From assembly GCA_001969505.1 (NCBI GenBank), contig LSSK01000961.1:1-25996 (forward strand): 25,996 nt of DNA, read 5' to 3'. Of this stretch, positions 18,432-25,996 are shown piece after piece. How positions within the stretch are numbered: position 1 is the stretch's first letter; each line of letters begins with the position of its first letter. A program made the translations under genes and the position numbers. The stretch comes from Zancudomyces culisetae (lineage: Eukaryota; Kickxellomycota; Harpellomycetes; Harpellales; Legeriomycetaceae). Under the pieces are notes generated by a model. The model was given only the letters and a program-made list of their open reading frames with translations, had not been told where the DNA came from and did not search any database.

Positions 18432-19371
18432 ATGGCACCAGTAAAGAAGAACGGTAAGTACAGTGAAACAATATGCTTTGAAGGAGAATTATTGTCGTGA
18501 TATCGAATGTATGCATAAACATGGAAGTGAGAGGAGCGACCGTATACCGCACTTTTTGTTAAGCAAGCCTAAGGATTCAAAATTGATATTTTGTATTTTA
18601 TTTTTGAATCCGAAATGCGTACGAAAGAATCCAACACAGAATTCCACTGGGATATTCAACAGCATTTACGTATCTTTTTTCCGAAAGAGCTGAGTTTTTA
18701 AAGGGTGTGGTGATAAAATGCTGTTATTTACTGTGTTGGAGTTTTAGAACAATGATATAAGAAGATATATCACTTTTGATGGGTTATGTGCGGTTTGTTT
18801 ATTAGCGTGCATTACAGAGAGTAGCGATTAATTGAATTGGTGAGATTGATGGCGTTTCTTTGTCCATCACCTCGGTATTGTTTGAATACGTAACTGTGTT
18901 TAAAGCGATTGCAGCATCTAATTTTATAATGATAATGTTTAAATAGTTGTAGTCTCAAAGGCCCAGCAAGCACGCAAATCTGCTTTGAAGGGTGTACAGA
19001 GCCACAAGGCCAAGAAGGTACGTACAACAACCACCTTCAGACGCCCAAAGACACTCAGACTCCCACGCAACCCTAAATATGCTCGCGTTTCAGTCCCAAG
19101 GATGTCAAAGTTGGACGAATACGAGGTTATTAAGCGACCGCTTACTACCGAAACCGCCATGAAAAAGATCGAAGACAACAACACCCTTGTTTTCTTGTGC
19201 GATGTCCGCGCAAACAAATTCCACATTAAGGATGCTGTTAAGAAGCTATACGACGTCAATGCCTTGAAGATCAACACACTTGTCCGTCCTGATGGATATA
19301 AGAAGGCCTATGTAAGATTAACTGCTGATGTTGACGCTCTTGATGTAGCAAACAAGATTGGATTTATCTAA
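18432..19371 (+). CDS. RPL25: 60S ribosomal protein uL23 (L25), two exons (146 aa)
   Basis: Exon 1 is 18432-18453 (ATG GCA CCA GTA...), exon 2 is 18953-19371. Together they make 147 codons including TAA, in phase 1. uL23 binds 25S rRNA domain III near the polypeptide exit tunnel and is a docking site for SRP and nascent-chain factors. The N-terminal tail is basic (MAPVKKN, then [16 protein letters not shown]). The conserved core shows [51 protein letters not shown] and a terminal ANKIGFI. The length matches the fungal norm (142 in S. cerevisiae). The S. cerevisiae orthologue also has an intron close to the start codon, so intron position is broadly kept. It is tandem with ADE13, about 1 kb away. 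Confidence 0.97.
18454..18952 (+). other. RPL25 intron (499 nt)
   Basis: Consensus donor GTAAGT seven codons after the ATG, and acceptor TTGTAG. A CTAAT branch candidate lies about 30 nt before the end. This is the longest intron in the window. I found no convincing box C/D or H/ACA snoRNA in it, but I cannot exclude one. Confidence 0.93.
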
Positions 19372-19628
19372 ACCTTTTATGTCCTTGTTGAAATTTAAAC
19401 ACTTTTGTTTGATATATAACATTATTAAATAAAATTTTAAAGTAATTTTTGATGTCACCAGTGGTTATTGGTATACTATCTTTTACGAATCAACGGATCT
19501 TAGACCTGTCATTGCAACGACAGTAAGAACCAGATGTTAGCACTCTATTCTGACATAGTCGTCTTGGTTATAAAATAAATCAGCCTGACTTGCTGCTGCT
19601 GGTGTTTACTTGATCTAAAAAAAGAAGC

Positions 19629-19635
19629 TGACTCA
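19629..19635 (+). promoter_or_regulatory. Gcn4/Bas1-type site TGACTCA upstream of ADE13
   Basis: Exact TGACTCA, 741 bp before the ADE13 ATG. TGACTC is the core bound by Bas1 (with Bas2/Pho2) at purine genes and by Gcn4 in S. cerevisiae. The distance is large, so its link to ADE13 is uncertain. Confidence 0.3.
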
Positions 19636-20005
19636 TGCCGATAGTGTAATACCATCACATAAGGACGTCAATATGCTTACCACTCGCTCTAGCCGACAAA
19701 TTTAGACGAGTGTGGTGAGGATTAATGGTATCGAAGGAGTATGGTGCCTTGCAACTGTGCAATCTGTCGAGTGTAATTTCTCACTCCCCCTCTTCATTTT
19801 TTTTTTTTGCACTAGCAAGCGCCCCCTCTCCTCCACCCTTAACGATGCACATTTATCGTGTGGTAGCACCGTCATTTTGTAAAAAAAAAAGGAGAGCCAT
19901 GCTCAAAAATCGATATAAATCTATCAGCCTTCCAATTACATCATTAGCCACTCACGGATGAATGCTTAATCTTTGCCTTCTGTTTTATTTTTATTTTTAT
20001 TTTGC

Positions 20006-20011
20006 GAGTCA
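20006..20011 (-). promoter_or_regulatory. Bas1/Gcn4-type TGACTC core upstream of ADE13
   Basis: GAGTCA on the plus strand reads TGACTC on the minus strand, 364 bp before the ADE13 ATG, a normal promoter distance. Such 6-mers occur by chance about every 2 kb on both strands. Confidence 0.35.
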
Positions 20012-20369
20012 AACAAAAAGAATAGTGGAGCATATCAAATTGATAGTGATTTTTAATTTACTTGGCCTATTAAAGACAACTGATTCAAAAAAAAAATTTT
20101 ATGTTTTTTTTATCAGGTGTGATCACCCCTTGATAATTGGTAGCTTTGCTGAACCAAATGAGCAAAAATTCCAGGTGTTGGTTGCTTGCGTGAATCAATC
20201 CAGAACAAGATACTCGTAATTATTTTATCTCCTGTCTCGTAACTTCACCACCTTTTAGGGATTTATTTTTTTCTGTATATTAAAATAAATAAGTCCATAT
20301 TACAGACTGTTAAAAACACAGGAGCCAAAGGCAACAGAAAAGAAAATTTTAGATAACTCAACTCGCAAA

Positions 20370-21821
20370 ATGGATCAGGATAAGAACAGCGTATACTCTA
20401 GTCCCTTGGTATCTAGATATGCATCAAAAGAGATGGCAGCGTTGTTCTCACCAAATACGAGATACGCCACCTGGAGGACACTATGGATGAATCTGGCAAT
20501 TGCCGAGAGACAGCTGGGTCTTGAGGGAATTAGTGACGAGGCAATTGAGCAAATGAGAGAAAATATTTACAATATAGATTATGAGCTGATCAATGAGGAG
20601 GAGAAAAAGAGAAGACACGATGTAATGGCACATGTACATGGTTTTGGAGTTGTGGCACCAAAGGCTGCCAAAATAATCCACTTGGGGGCAACAAGCTGCT
20701 ATGTAACTGATAACGCAGATCTGATGATTATGAGAAAAGGGCTCGAGCTTTTGATAAACAAGCTTGTGCATGTGATTGATGCGTTGAAGCAGTTCTGTCT
20801 CAAGTACAAGGATCTTCCAACTCTGGGTTTTACACATTTCCAGCCAGCACAGTTGACAACTGTGGGAAAAAGAGCTAGTTTGTGGCTGTTGGACTTGATG
20901 ATTGACTTGAGAAACCTCCAGCGTGCCAGGGACGACCTGATGTTCAGAGGTGTTAAGGGAACAACAGGCACACAGGCAAGTTTCTTGACTCTGTTTAACG
21001 GAAACCATGAAAAAGTTGAACAGCTTGATGAACTGGTAACTAAACTTTCTGGATTTGAAAAGGCACTTCCAGTCACTGGACAAACATACACCCGAAAACT
21101 AGACAACGAAGTTATAGCACCACTTTCATCATTTGCCAGTTCTGCACACAAGATAGCAACCGACATCAGACTGCTTGCCAGCTTGAAGGAGATAGAAGAG
21201 CCCTTTGAAAAGGACCAAATAGGAAGCTCTGCAATGGCATACAAGAGAAACCCAATGCGCTCAGAGCGCATATGCTCCCTTTCACGCCACTTGATCACCC
21301 TCATATCAAATGCTTTGAACACCACTGCTACCCAATGGTTAGAACGAACACTCGATGACTCGGCCATCCGCAGAGTCACCATCCCAGAGGCATTTTTGAC
21401 AGCAGACATCGTGCTTTCAACTCTACACAACATCTTTTCGGGCATGGTTGTATACGAAAAAGTTATTTCCAAGAGAATAAGCATGGAGTTGCCATTTATG
21501 GCTACTGAGAACATTATTATGGCAATGGTGGCAAAGGGTGCTAGCCGTCAAGAATGTCACGAGTATATCCGCGTTCTTTCTCATCAAGCTGCAAGTATGG
21601 TCAAGATCGAAGGTAAGGACAACGACCTAATTGAGAGAATCCGCAACGAGCCCTACTTTACACCCGTACTCGGTGAGCTGGAGAGACTTTTGGACTCCTC
21701 AACATTTATCGGCAGAGCTCCACAACAAGTTGAGTCCTTCATCAAGAATGAAGTCGATAAGGCACTTGAGCCATATTCCGAGCTTTTGGGCAAGACTTTT
21801 ACATCCGAAGTAAACGTTTAA
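20370..21821 (+). CDS. ADE13: Adenylosuccinate lyase (483 aa)
   Basis: Catalyses two fumarate-releasing steps of purine synthesis: SAICAR to AICAR, and adenylosuccinate to AMP. The protein is colinear with the S. cerevisiae enzyme (482 aa) from start to end. Landmarks are SRYASKEM near the N-terminus, the active-site region [49 protein letters not shown], and the fumarase/aspartase superfamily signature [11 protein letters not shown] with its flexible Ser loop. [12 protein letters not shown] and [10 protein letters not shown] follow near the C-terminus. No intron. Two CTG codons (20493-20495 and 20514-20516) encode invariant-type leucines, showing standard CTG decoding. Tandem after RPL25 and convergent with the next gene, 212 bp away. 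Confidence 0.98.
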   Translation: MDQDKNSVYSSPLVSRYASKEMAALFSPNTRYATWRTLWMNLAIAERQLGLEGISDEAIEQMRENIYNIDYELINEEEKKRRHDVMAHVHGFGVVAPKAAKIIHLGATSCYVTDNADLMIMRKGLELLINKLVHVIDALKQFCLKYKDLPTLGFTHFQPAQLTTVGKRASLWLLDLMIDLRNLQRARDDLMFRGVKGTTGTQASFLTLFNGNHEKVEQLDELVTKLSGFEKALPVTGQTYTRKLDNEVIAPLSSFASSAHKIATDIRLLASLKEIEEPFEKDQIGSSAMAYKRNPMRSERICSLSRHLITLISNALNTTATQWLERTLDDSAIRRVTIPEAFLTADIVLSTLHNIFSGMVVYEKVISKRISMELPFMATENIIMAMVAKGASRQECHEYIRVLSHQAASMVKIEGKDNDLIERIRNEPYFTPVLGELERLLDSSTFIGRAPQQVESFIKNEVDKALEPYSELLGKTFTSEVNV

Positions 21822-22033
21822 GCAGTATTTATTTATTTTTTCTGGTTTGTGTTTAATACATAAGAATGAATACTAAAAAATTAAAAAAAATATTACCAAA
21901 ATAAAATGGTTTCGTTCAGAAGCATTAATCTAAACCTACTGGGGAAAGAGTTGATGAAGAAACCAAGAAGAAAGAAGTAAAACATAGTGGATGACAGTAG
22001 TAATATGTGTAGAAAAACACAAGGTTGAGATTA

Positions 22034-25000
22034 TTATTGCTCAGTTTGAACCTTCTTTGGTCTCTTTACGACTTTGAACTTTCGAGAAGATTGTTCTGAA
22101 GACTCGGGGGCTTCAGGTGCTGGTGGGTTCTCGACAACAGGAGAATCGACTTGGGGAGCAGAAGCAGGAGCAGCTTCAGGTTTAAAGATATTTTCGTTGA
22201 AGATAGGTGGTTGGTTGTCTGTTTCAGGAGAGGCAGGTGGGTATTGGTCTTGCTGGTTGTTTTCATTGGGGTCTACTTTAGGATCAACTTCAGGTTCGGG
22301 GGCAGACTCATGAGCGTTGTTTGGTTCTGGATGATCCTTTTCAGCAGCCAAATCATTTTGAGGTACTGAATCCATCTCAGGAGTGAAAATGTCTTTTAGA
22401 TCCATAGGATACCCATGTTCATGCTGTTGTTCATCCTGTTGTTCGTTCTGTTGTTCGTTCTGTTGTTCATCCTGTTGTTCATCCTGTTGTTCATCCTGTT
22501 GTTCATCCTGTTGTTCATTCTGTTGTTCATTCTGCTGTCCTTGTTCTTCTGCGAAATCTTCAGCACCATCTTTGGCCTTACGGATTTCTTCGATTTCTTT
22601 AGATATAGACTCTCTGGCACCTTTGACCCAGTCTGATGCCGCCTTTTTGGCCTCGTTAAGGTCTTCCTCTAATCCTGAATGCTTTTTCTGTAAAATCTCG
22701 TTGATTTTGGTTTCCAGCATCTGCGAATTGTCTTTAAGCTGTTGGTTTTCGTCAAATTTGGCGGAGTGCTCGTAAGAGTCACCAGCTCCTTGCTCTGACT
22801 CTGGCTGTGGCTGTTGTTCTTGTTCTTGTTCTTGTGGTTCTGACTCTACATGGACTTGAGGATTTACTAGTGTATTAGCCTCTTGTATTTCGGAATTGGT
22901 ATCATCTTGAGTGATTAATTCAGCTGGTGGTTTTTCAGCTACAGCATTGGATACTTCCTGAGGAGTGTCAGGTGTATGTACCTCGTTTGGCTGAGACTCA
23001 GCGTCGAATTTTTCTGATTGTTCTCCGACTTGTTCGCTATGTTCTTTGACAGATGCTTCATTTGTAACCTGAGGAACCTCAAGCTCTCCAGTGATAAGCT
23101 GTACAACAGGAGGAGGTGGAAGCAATCCATCAATTTCTTTTTCTGGTTCTACTACCGACGCGGCTGGCTTGTTTATCGCAAAGTCTGACTCTGATTCCAT
23201 ACAAACAGGCGATTGCATGGTGGGAACTGTTGCTGGGGCATTGGTCATAGCCTCGTGTGATTTCTCCTCTCCTTTCTCTGGAGCAACATCACGTTTTTCT
23301 TCTACCTTTTCCTCTTCTACCTTCTTTTCCTCTTCTACCTTCTTTTCCTCTTCTACCTTCTTTTCATCTTCTACCTTCTTTTCCTCCTCTTCCTTCTTCT
23401 CTTCTTCCACTTCCTCTGGGATTTCTAAAACAACTTGCCTTTGATTTGTTTTGATTTTAATATCTTCCGGAATGTCTTCTGGGATTTCTTCAGGACTAGG
23501 CTCAGGAATAGGCTCTTCTTCACTGGCGATGCTTGGTTCAGGTACTTGTGAGTCCCCAGGTATAACATTTTCCATTTCCACTACGTTTTGAGTCTGGATG
23601 GAGACCACTTGCTGTCCTAAATCCTCTTCATGTTCAATATGCGTTGGGGGAATATTCTCCTCGGCTTCAGCCTCCTCTCTGGGTTCCGAAATGCTTGTAT
23701 CCTCATCCTCCTCAATTTTTGAGGTGATTTCTTCAATATCAACGTCCAATTTCTGAGCAGTTGATGCCTCTGTCGTTTCGTAAACGCTCAAATCCTCTGT
23801 TTCCTTGACACCAGTATCCTTCACTTTTTTGTAGTATTTATCCGCCTGGTCCATCAACCACCCACCTGCTTCTTTGAGATGCTCGGCGATTTTTTCCCCA
23901 CCCTCGGCAACCCCCTTTCGCAAATCATCAAATACTTTATTATCTTTAATATCATATATGTTTGCACCCTTTCGTATGGTTCTCTCTTTCTTATCCTCTT
24001 CTTTCTTGGGTGCAGCAGCAGTTGGTTCAACCACATTATCAGTTATTTTTCTTCCTTGCGACAGTACTTTGTGTTCCTTTCCCGTGATAAACTCATATGT
24101 AGTGTAATAAACCTTGATACTTCTGTTTGATACTATTCTGCACAGAGTTGCAAGATCCTTCTTTACATTTTGAGTAGCAACATTGACATGTTCCAAATAT
24201 GGCATCTTTGACATAGATTCACGCAAATATCTGTCGTAAAACTGCTGTAATACTGGGTTTACGTTTTTGTCTGCCCAATTCCCAGCAGCAGCAGAAGCAC
24301 GGTTGCATGCCGGGATGACAATGTTTATTACTGATTCTTCAGCTTTGTCCAAGAATACACCTGCACATTTTCTTGTGTTTGGTATTAGGCTCTCCTTTGT
24401 GTATTTGATCGCACATTTGCTTCCCTTGATTATGCGTGGCTTTGCTTCTGTTTCCCACCGACGAACCACTTGGTCGTTGTAAAACGGCATCACTTTTTCT
24501 TTCATCAGCCTACAGGCCTCCGGCACTACTTTCTCCTTTAGAGGTTTTATTGTGTTATCAGCTACCTTTTCGAGGTGTGGTTTGACATTATCTCCATAGA
24601 ATTCATATACAGGGTTTACCACCTTGTCAGTATGCGGCTTTATGTTTAAATAGTAGGTCTTGTATAGTCCTTTTCTGATGAGATAGCTCCGTTCATCAAT
24701 TTCGTTGACTATAATAAATGTATTTCTAGCTATCACAGGTGCAACCTTGGTTTTGTACACCTTTACGCCCTTTTTAACCGCTGGATTAACATACTTATCA
24801 ACTACAGGCTTCCCGTACCCAGAGTACAATTCCCTGGTCTCCTTTCCAATCCATGAATCCTTGAGACATTCAACTCCCGGTCTGATGACCAGTGCTTCCG
24901 TCCTTTTTCCTATCTCACATACAGGATCAGGTATTCCCCTGTAACATTTAAAAACTGCTGCGTAAATTATGTAACCTATTAGCATCCGCGTAAACAATCT

Positions 25001-25111
25001 GTATAGCATTCCCTTGACATTTCTTCCTTCTTCTGCTGTTATTTTATTTACTGAAACAGAGGCTTTTTTGTTTGCGACCTCTTTCGAGCGCCCTCCCTTG
25101 TTTTTTGCCAT
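22034..25111 (-). CDS. Large acidic repeat-rich protein with N-terminal membrane segment (1025 aa), function unknown
   Basis: ATG at 25111, no intron. A basic N-terminus (MAKNKGGRSKEVANKK) precedes one hydrophobic segment at about residues 40-56 (MLIGYIIYAAVFKCYR). Residues about 75-350 hold a loosely repeated pattern of Tyr, Val, Lys and Pro, for example YVNPAVKKGVKVYKTKVAPV and VVNPVYEFYGDNVKPHLEKV. That repeat recalls the fungal She10/Osw7 outer-spore-wall family, but I cannot confirm this by eye. The rest is very acidic and probably disordered, with E/K hexapeptide repeats (about 574-605) and DEQQ/NEQQ tetrapeptide repeats (about 855-899). Helical heptad-like stretches lie at about 800-850. 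The last residues are basic (SRKFKVVKRPKKVQTEQ). The repeats make length polymorphism likely. Confidence 0.85.
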   Translation of the reverse strand: MAKNKGGRSKEVANKKASVSVNKITAEEGRNVKGMLYRLFTRMLIGYIIYAAVFKCYRGIPDPVCEIGKRTEALVIRPGVECLKDSWIGKETRELYSGYGKPVVDKYVNPAVKKGVKVYKTKVAPVIARNTFIIVNEIDERSYLIRKGLYKTYYLNIKPHTDKVVNPVYEFYGDNVKPHLEKVADNTIKPLKEKVVPEACRLMKEKVMPFYNDQVVRRWETEAKPRIIKGSKCAIKYTKESLIPNTRKCAGVFLDKAEESVINIVIPACNRASAAAGNWADKNVNPVLQQFYDRYLRESMSKMPYLEHVNVATQNVKKDLATLCRIVSNRSIKVYYTTYEFITGKEHKVLSQGRKITDNVVEPTAAAPKKEEDKKERTIRKGANIYDIKDNKVFDDLRKGVAEGGEKIAEHLKEAGGWLMDQADKYYKKVKDTGVKETEDLSVYETTEASTAQKLDVDIEEITSKIEEDEDTSISEPREEAEAEENIPPTHIEHEEDLGQQVVSIQTQNVVEMENVIPGDSQVPEPSIASEEEPIPEPSPEEIPEDIPEDIKIKTNQRQVVLEIPEEVEEEKKEEEEKKVEDEKKVEEEKKVEEEKKVEEEKVEEKRDVAPEKGEEKSHEAMTNAPATVPTMQSPVCMESESDFAINKPAASVVEPEKEIDGLLPPPPVVQLITGELEVPQVTNEASVKEHSEQVGEQSEKFDAESQPNEVHTPDTPQEVSNAVAEKPPAELITQDDTNSEIQEANTLVNPQVHVESEPQEQEQEQQPQPESEQGAGDSYEHSAKFDENQQLKDNSQMLETKINEILQKKHSGLEEDLNEAKKAASDWVKGARESISKEIEEIRKAKDGAEDFAEEQGQQNEQQNEQQDEQQDEQQDEQQDEQQNEQQNEQQDEQQHEHGYPMDLKDIFTPEMDSVPQNDLAAEKDHPEPNNAHESAPEPEVDPKVDPNENNQQDQYPPASPETDNQPPIFNENIFKPEAAPASAPQVDSPVVENPPAPEAPESSEQSSRKFKVVKRPKKVQTEQ
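22415..22545 (-). repeat. 12-bp coding tandem repeat (DEQQ/NEQQ)
   Basis: About eleven 12-bp units, plus-strand TGTTGTTCATCC with variants GTTC or ATTC at the end. They encode four-residue units E-Q-Q-D/N in the minus-strand protein. Third-position and Asp/Asn variants show that copies have partly diverged. Confidence 0.9.
23297..23390 (-). repeat. 18-bp coding tandem repeat (EEKKVE)
   Basis: About five units of 18 bp on the plus strand of the type TTCTACCTTCTTTTCCTC, encoding a six-residue E/K/V repeat. Nearly identical DNA between copies indicates recent unit expansion. Confidence 0.88.
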
Positions 25112-25996
25112 CTCGACACTTTTTTTTTGCCTTCTATTCTATGATCTTTTCTTTTTTTTATTTCCTTCGTTCTTTTAAAAGTTTTTTTTAAAAGTTTTTG
25201 AACTCTTTAAAATTGCGCGTTGAGTAATCTTGTTAGCCCTCTCACAGATCTGTCTTTACATTCACCACTCGGATGGGTATAACAGTGAGACATACACTCA
25301 AGCGTTTCTGGAAGTATGATATTTAAAAACCGTTTATTGTGGCTTTAGGAGCTAAAGAAAACTATTTTAAACACTTTTGATTCATTAAGCCAGTTCAATT
25401 TTCCATATGCTTTGTGTCTATATTCCAGATTATTTTGATTTTTCTCTATTATAATGTACTGAGTTTAATTTTCTATTTCACACGATTTTCTTTTGCCATT
25501 CATTGGGAGACGAAGGGAGAAAAAAAGTGTTAAAAATAAACGAGCTAAAAAAAATGTATCGACCAGAATGACTGCGGCATCTATGGAGAAAATCGCTTTT
25601 TATTTGTCTTGCAATTTTTCATTCTCTTGTTGTGGTGCATAAATACTTTGTTGTGGGAAGGGAAAGGGGAGGGAAGGAAGGTGAGGAGTTTTTCGGCCAT
25701 AAACTATTTCGTGTACTATGTTCATTGGGAAGAACAAAAGCAAATGCTGTGCGAGTTTGCTTCCCCCCCCCTATTTCTGTTACATTCACCACAATTTTAA
25801 TGGAAATGCGTAATTTGTACATGTAAGTTTTTCATTTGAGGTTTTTTGTCTACCTACTAGGTAATAGCAACAAATGAAGATTATCCAATTTAACATGTCT
25901 TCGTACTTGAACAAGTTGCACAGTGTTACGTGTTCTAGGAACACATACAGGATGAGTCCAAAGCATAATATGGATGTAATTATCAAGACTCATTTA
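25112..25996. other. Upstream region of the 22034-25111 gene, no gene seen
   Basis: AT-rich with T tracts directly before the ATG (25122-25200), including two copies of TTTTAAAAGTTTTT-like sequence. A 27-nt homopurine tract lies at 25655-25681 and a run of C at 25764-25771. Several 60-70-codon frames overlap each other on both strands here and none looks coding. Confidence 0.6.

Larger units (their letters stand above)
19372..20369. other. Region between RPL25 and ADE13, with ADE13 promoter
   Basis: No conserved gene. Two adjoining open frames (19725-19961, 19962-20219) are low-complexity and not supported. The region holds two TGACTC motifs and an imperfect nested hairpin at 19649-19731. 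T/A-rich tracts lie at 19798-19809 and 19982-20003. Confidence 0.6.

Noticed and set aside
18463-18693. 76-codon frame within the RPL25 intron
   Set aside because: It starts just after the donor of a secure intron and has no recognisable domain; read as intron sequence.
18460-18950. Box C/D snoRNA in the RPL25 intron
   Set aside because: C-box-like (GTGATAA, ATGATAA) and D-box-like (CTGA) motifs occur but not in proper order with a closing stem.
19725-20219. Two abutting plus-strand frames before ADE13
   Set aside because: Low-complexity translations rich in Phe, Ser and Lys; the TGA of the first overlaps nothing meaningful; no conserved motif.
22383-23454. Cys/Ser/Phe-rich plus-strand frames opposite the repeat arrays
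   Set aside because: Produced by the antisense of the DEQQ and EEKKVE tandem repeats.
1-25996. CRISPR array, phage or bacterial operon
   Set aside because: No spaced repeats of that kind; introns, eukaryotic tRNA genes, POL1 and RPL25 show a eukaryotic nuclear genome.

Overview
The window looks like nuclear DNA of an ascomycete, probably a budding yeast (Saccharomycotina). It is AT-rich. It carries POL1 (DNA polymerase alpha), ADE13, RPL25/uL23, a Ugo1-like carrier-fold protein and two intronless tRNA genes. Genes are interrupted by short spliceosomal introns (46-499 nt in my models). Conserved leucines in ADE13 are encoded by CTG, so this is not a CUG-Ser or CUG-Ala yeast. Splice sites are loose: donors are GTA plus variable bases (GTAAGT, GTAAGC, GTAATG, GTACGT, GTACTA, GTAATT, GTAATA). 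Candidate branch points are CTAAC, CTGAT, CTAAT, CTGAC, CTGAA and TTGAC rather than strict TACTAAC. This suggests a lineage outside the intron-poor Saccharomyces group. I cannot name the species.

Layout, left to right. A tRNA-Val(AAC) on the minus strand occupies the left edge. Next comes a four-exon gene of unknown function (328-2744, minus), whose true product is about 697 residues. A small membrane-anchored RING-H2 protein (3283-3822, minus) follows. Then there is a gene-poor stretch of about 2.2 kb with a hexanucleotide repeat and one speculative two-exon microgene. POL1 (6014-11057, minus) is complete in four exons. A tRNA-Gly(UCC) and two paralogous seven-membrane-segment DUF4203/TMEM198-type proteins (12019-12774 and 14628-15401, minus) come next.

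The right part switches strand: a four-exon Ugo1/SLC25A46-like gene (16421-18018), RPL25 with a 499-nt intron (18432-19371) and ADE13 (20370-21821) all run on the plus strand. They converge on a 1025-residue acidic, repeat-rich protein with an N-terminal membrane segment (22034-25111, minus). The last 0.9 kb is its upstream region.

The genes do not form one pathway; this is ordinary euchromatin with housekeeping genes for replication, translation and purine synthesis. No mobile element, CRISPR array, phage or gene-cluster system is supported. The most useful result is the reconstruction of three multi-exon genes whose exon phases all fit. Other points of interest are the intron grammar, the DUF4203 paralogue pair and the lineage-specific inserts in POL1. 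Every splice model here is inferred from sequence alone and needs RNA data.
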